Below are positions 60,519-64,000 of a stretch of DNA of 64,000 nt, one piece after another. A program made the position numbers and the translations under genes. The notes beneath the pieces are model-generated. The model saw nothing but the letters and a program-made list of their open reading frames with translations. It was not told where the DNA came from and ran no database searches. The first letter of the stretch is position 1; the number at the start of each line of letters is the position of its first letter. Source of the DNA: Prochlorococcus marinus str. MIT 9211 (lineage in GTDB: Bacteria; Cyanobacteriota; Cyanobacteriia; PCC-6307; Cyanobiaceae); contig NC_009976.1 of the NCBI RefSeq assembly GCF_000018585.1, positions 925,982-989,981 on the forward strand, given 5' to 3'.

Positions 60519-62333
60519 ATGGCCACGAAAAAAACTCAGGCTGGTTCTTCATGTTTAAAAAAGACAGGAAGTTCTAAAGAATTAAGCTTAGAAAGTGAAA
60601 GCGTTTCAGAGGTAGCTTCTAAAGACCAATCAAAACTTTCCATTAATGAAAATCCTGAAGTTCATAAATCTCTAGGTTTTGAAGGTTTTGGATTTAGTGA
60701 TGATCTGATAAACACACTGGAAAGTAAGGGTTACAAAGACCCTACCCCAATTCAAAAAGCAGCCTTCCCAGAATTGATGCTCGGCCGAGATCTCCTAGGT
60801 CAAGCTCAAACAGGGACAGGAAAAACGGCTGCCTTTGCTCTACCAATACTTGAAAGGATAAAACAAGACACGCGTGCGCCTCAAGTTCTCGTCCTAGCAC
60901 CTACGCGCGAACTTGCCATGCAAGTAGCAGATTCATTTCGTGCTTATGCCCAGGGAAGGCCCGAGGTTCAAGTTCTAGCAGTATATGGAGGCTCAGACTT
61001 CAGAGCGCAGATCAATGCACTCAGGAGAGGTGTACAAATTGTTGTGGGGACGCCTGGAAGAGTCATGGATCATATTAGACAAGGGACTTTTATAAAGACT
61101 GATTTGGAAACACTTGTTCTAGATGAAGCGGACGAAATGCTAAGGATGGGCTTTATTGATGATATTGAGTGGATACTCGAACAGTTGCCTGCAAAGCGTC
61201 AGATGATATTCTTTTCAGCAACAATGCCTAGTGAGATAAGACGTTTATCAAAACAGTATCTACATGAACCAGCTGAAATTACGATTAAAGCCCAAAAGAA
61301 AGAAGCTCAATTGATTCGACAAAGGTATATTGTAATTCAAAATAGTTTCAAGCTTGAAGCATTAAAAAGGGTACTTGAAACAACTGCAGATGAAGGAGTT
61401 ATTATCTTTGCTAGGACAAAGGCCATTACCCTTAGACTTTCCGAAAGTCTAGAAGCCTTAAATCATAATGTCGCCGTTCTAAATGGAGATGTACCACAAA
61501 CCTTAAGAGAAAGAACAATTGAACGCCTACGCCAGGGAGGTATAGATATACTTGTTGCAACAGATGTTGCAGCAAGGGGACTTGACGTAGAACGAATTGG
61601 ACTTGTAATTAATTACGATATGCCTTTTGATTCAGAGGCTTATGTGCATCGCATTGGAAGAACTGGTAGGGCGGGGAGAACTGGGGAAGCAATCCTTTTC
61701 GTAAGCCCAAGAGAAAGATCTTTTATAAACAATCTAGAACGAGCGGTTGGTCAAAGTATAGAAAAGATGGAAATTCCAAATAATGAAATCATTAATCAAC
61801 ACCGAATTAACAAGCTCAAAAACAATTTGAGCCAAGCAGTTGAGACACCTAGACAACATGAAGAGGAAACAGAAATTCTGAAATGCCTGATTAAAGAAGT
61901 AGGTGAAGAATTAGAGATAGAGACTAAAGACATTGCAGTAGCCGCATTAAATCTTGCAATAGGTAGTCTCCCACTGAAAATTCAAGAGGACGAGAGTTGG
62001 TTAAGTCAACAAAACATCTCACGTAAAAACTATGACCGTCGAGACGATAGAGGCAGATCACGTCGAAAAAATAGCTTTAACTCCTCGCATCCTGATAAAG
62101 ATAAAGAGCGTTATAAATTAGATGTAGGCCATAGAGATAGAGTAAAGCCAGGAAATATTGTAGGTGCTATAGCCAATGAGAGTGGTCTAAAAGGAAACAT
62201 GATAGGCCGCATACAAATTTTTGATAATTACAGTTTAGTAGACCTACCTAAAGGTATGCCCACAAATATTTATAAAAGCTTGAAGACAGTTAAAGTAATG
62301 AATAAAGAGCTAAATATTAATCTTTATAAATAA
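60519..62333 (+). CDS. deaD: DEAD-box RNA helicase (DeaD/CsdA type)
   Basis: 604 residues. Q motif and motif I: FSDDLINTLESKGYKDPTPIQ, AQTGTGKTAAFALPIL; motif II VLDEADEML, motif III SAT (FFSATMPSEI), motif V DVAARGLDVERIG, motif VI HRIGRTGRAGRTG. The C-terminal extension has the DbpA-type RNA-binding domain (GNIVGAIANESGLKGNMIGRI, VDLPKGMP) and a preceding basic Arg/Asp stretch. Likely cold-induced, unwinding structured RNA; expression control inferred only. ATG at 60519. Confidence 0.94.
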   Translation: MATKKTQAGSSCLKKTGSSKELSLESESVSEVASKDQSKLSINENPEVHKSLGFEGFGFSDDLINTLESKGYKDPTPIQKAAFPELMLGRDLLGQAQTGTGKTAAFALPILERIKQDTRAPQVLVLAPTRELAMQVADSFRAYAQGRPEVQVLAVYGGSDFRAQINALRRGVQIVVGTPGRVMDHIRQGTFIKTDLETLVLDEADEMLRMGFIDDIEWILEQLPAKRQMIFFSATMPSEIRRLSKQYLHEPAEITIKAQKKEAQLIRQRYIVIQNSFKLEALKRVLETTADEGVIIFARTKAITLRLSESLEALNHNVAVLNGDVPQTLRERTIERLRQGGIDILVATDVAARGLDVERIGLVINYDMPFDSEAYVHRIGRTGRAGRTGEAILFVSPRERSFINNLERAVGQSIEKMEIPNNEIINQHRINKLKNNLSQAVETPRQHEEETEILKCLIKEVGEELEIETKDIAVAALNLAIGSLPLKIQEDESWLSQQNISRKNYDRRDDRGRSRRKNSFNSSHPDKDKERYKLDVGHRDRVKPGNIVGAIANESGLKGNMIGRIQIFDNYSLVDLPKGMPTNIYKSLKTVKVMNKELNINLYK

Positions 62334-62345
62334 GTAATTTTCAGA

Positions 62346-62639
62346 ATGAATCGTCCTCTAACAACGAATTTATATATTATTCTTCTAATGTATACAGGTT
62401 TATTTCTAGTAACAGGAAAAGCAAATAGTGAAGAAACAAATGACCTTGTTACTATGTTATGTATGGCAAGTTTCAAAGCACAGATGCAATTCACCAAAGA
62501 GAAACCACTAGATGAAATGGGAGACTTTGCCTGTAAATGCTTTGTGAAACAAATAAACTCCGGTCTAACAATAAATAAGGCTCGTAACTTATGCAAAGAA
62601 GAAGCTACTAAGAGATTTAATTTTTCAAAACAAAATTAA
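62346..62639 (+). CDS. Small secreted Cys-containing protein
   Basis: 97 residues of unknown family. A signal peptide (YIILLMYTGLFLVTGKANS) precedes a mature part of about 70 residues with four Cys: TMLCMASFKA, ACKCFVKQI and NLCKEEA. The spacing would allow two disulfides in the periplasm. ATG at 62346, 13 bases after the helicase stop. Confidence 0.65.
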   Translation: MNRPLTTNLYIILLMYTGLFLVTGKANSEETNDLVTMLCMASFKAQMQFTKEKPLDEMGDFACKCFVKQINSGLTINKARNLCKEEATKRFNFSKQN

Positions 62640-62657
62640 CCCTTTCTTTTTATACGA

Positions 62658-64000
62658 ATGAATCGTTCAAAAATTAAAAATAAACCTCCTCTGCAAAGGC
62701 TACTTAGAAGTCAAAAAAAACATAAGAAGTTGATATTAGCTGCCATAACCTGTTCAGTTTTAAATAAAATCTTTGATTTAGCGCCTCCTGTTCTAATAGG
62801 TATATCTGTTGATGTAGTTGTTCGAGAAGATAAATCCTGGTTGGCTGGCTTAGGCTTTGAAGCAGTTACTTCTCAACTGGCCATTCTTGCCATTTCTTCA
62901 TTCTTGATTTGGACAGCCGAATCATATTTTGAATACTTATATGGCGTTCTTTGGAGGAATCTTGCTCAAACAACGCAGCACAATCTTCGAATTCAAGCAT
63001 ATAGCCACATACAAAAGTTAGAGATGTCTTTTTTTGAGTCAGATAGTTCTGGAAGACTTCTGTCAATTTTGAATGATGATATTAATCAACTTGAAAGATT
63101 TTTAGACCACGGAGCAAACCAGATCCTTCAGTTAATTGTGACTGTGACCATAGTTGGTCTTGCTATGACTTATTTAGCACCAGGAGTTGCAATCTTTGCA
63201 TTTGTACCTATACCTTTAATACTTATCGGATCTATAAAATTTCAAAAAGGTCTTGCTCCTAGATATAAAGATGTGAGAGATAAAGCTGGAGATCTAGCAG
63301 CTCGTCTTAGTAACAACTTAGGTGGAATGTTAACAATTAAGAGCTTTGCCACAGAATCATGGGAACTAGAGAGAGTAAATAATGACAGTAATTTGTATCA
63401 AATAAGTAATCAAAAGGCAATTAAATTATCTGCTGCATTTATTCCATTAATTAGATTTGCAATTCTTTTCGCATTTCTTGCAATCCTAATTGTAGGTGGC
63501 TTACAAGCTTGGAAAGGAATAATTGAAATTGGAAGCTATAGTTTCCTTATATTTATTACTCAAAGACTTCTTTGGCCCTTAACTACACTAGGGCATGTTT
63601 TAGATGACTATCAAAGATCAATGGCATCTACAAATAGAGTCCTAGACCTAATAGATACCCCAGTAACAATATCTAGTGGAAGAATAAGGCTTGGTTTAAA
63701 AAGTTTAAAAGGTAGAATAGAGTTTAATAATGTAAGTTTCAAATATAATGATCGCCCACTACTTTTAAATAGGTTCAACCTAAATATTCATGAGGGAAGT
63801 ACTGTTGGAGTTGTAGGACCTACAGGTTCTGGGAAAAGCACATTAGTGAAATTAATACTAAGGCTTTATAAGTTAGATCAAGGCGATATTAAGATAGATG
63901 GAATTCCAATAGATCAAGTAGATCTATTGGATCTACGAAAGTGTATAGCGTTAGTTAGTCAAGAAGTTTACCTATTCCATGGCACAGTAAAAGAGAATAT
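62658..64000 (+). CDS. ABC exporter, fused membrane and ATPase domains, 3' end outside window
   Basis: My own reading from the ATG at 62658 is open to base 64000 (about 447 residues so far). Six predicted membrane segments with LAQTTQHNLRIQAYSHIQKLEMSFFES typical of the type IV exporter half, then an ATPase with Walker A GPTGSGKSTLVKLILRL and the Q-loop LVSQEVYLFHGTVKENI. This is the lipid A/multidrug exporter type (MsbA-like); substrate not predictable. C-terminal motifs lie outside the window. Confidence 0.88.
   Translation, partial: MNRSKIKNKPPLQRLLRSQKKHKKLILAAITCSVLNKIFDLAPPVLIGISVDVVVREDKSWLAGLGFEAVTSQLAILAISSFLIWTAESYFEYLYGVLWRNLAQTTQHNLRIQAYSHIQKLEMSFFESDSSGRLLSILNDDINQLERFLDHGANQILQLIVTVTIVGLAMTYLAPGVAIFAFVPIPLILIGSIKFQKGLAPRYKDVRDKAGDLAARLSNNLGGMLTIKSFATESWELERVNNDSNLYQISNQKAIKLSAAFIPLIRFAILFAFLAILIVGGLQAWKGIIEIGSYSFLIFITQRLLWPLTTLGHVLDDYQRSMASTNRVLDLIDTPVTISSGRIRLGLKSLKGRIEFNNVSFKYNDRPLLLNRFNLNIHEGSTVGVVGPTGSGKSTLVKLILRLYKLDQGDIKIDGIPIDQVDLLDLRKCIALVSQEVYLFHGTVKEN

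Overview
The window looks like ordinary core chromosome of a marine picocyanobacterium, most likely a low-light-type Prochlorococcus. The base composition is AT-rich (I did not calculate it), genes are tightly packed on both strands, and TTG/GTG starts are frequent. Gene content is typical of such a genome: plastocyanin, NdhD, phylloquinone genes (menB, menD), a UbiD decarboxylase of the kind used for plastoquinone, Ycf51, bacterial glycogen genes (glgA, glgB), a manganese-type ABC importer, and many short conserved cyanobacterial proteins. Strain-level identity is inference. I see no rRNA, tRNA, IS element, prophage or CRISPR array. No intergenic stretch exceeds about 300 bases; the longest, 19635-19876, holds nothing I can name.

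Layout. 1-2340 (minus): cell-wall amidase (cut by the window edge), nitrilase-family amidase, ComB-like phosphatase. 2400-7683 (plus): ubiD, aroA, an MnmC-like methyltransferase with no normal start codon, glmU. 7673-13373 (minus): murF, glgA, menB, menD. 13390-14376 (plus): lepB and a DUF760 gene. 14366-19634 (minus): a DUF4336 gene, the metal ABC importer (permease, ATPase, binding protein) and a DUF697 membrane protein. 19877-29218 (plus): an RGG/ribbon-helix-helix-like protein, trpS, thrS, glk, thrB, ndhD, M3 peptidase. 29215-35998 (minus): lipase-like hydrolase, folB, proA, a decayed ROK-kinase-like protein, a giant TamB-like protein. 36069-46912 (plus): ycf51, a DUF4332-like gene, a small secreted protein, a frameshifted CocE/NonD hydrolase, glgB, hemE, an epimerase-like gene, petE with a clear terminator, a Nif11-like small protein, clpB. 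46934-49885: an atypical response regulator, a small conserved gene on the other strand, then grxD, bolA, a TPR-like protein and plsC on the minus strand. 50034-64000 (plus): pdxJ, the recC / methyltransferase-like / recB / recD cluster, a DEAD-box helicase with a structured leader, a small secreted protein, and the start of an ABC exporter.

The genes are mainly metabolic and housekeeping: wall synthesis (glmU, murF, amidase), quinones (menB, menD, ubiD), glycogen (glgA, glgB, glk), amino acids (aroA, thrB, proA), cofactors (folB, pdxJ, hemE), translation (trpS, thrS), DNA repair (recBCD) and electron transport (petE, ndhD). I did not find a clear new multi-gene system. The features most worth a second look are the two reading-frame anomalies (no start codon at about 5359-6282; an 8-G frameshift at 37778-37785), the receiver domain lacking its phosphorylation site, the RGG/RHH-like protein, the ROK remnant, the Nif11-like orphan, and the hairpin-rich leader of the DEAD-box helicase.
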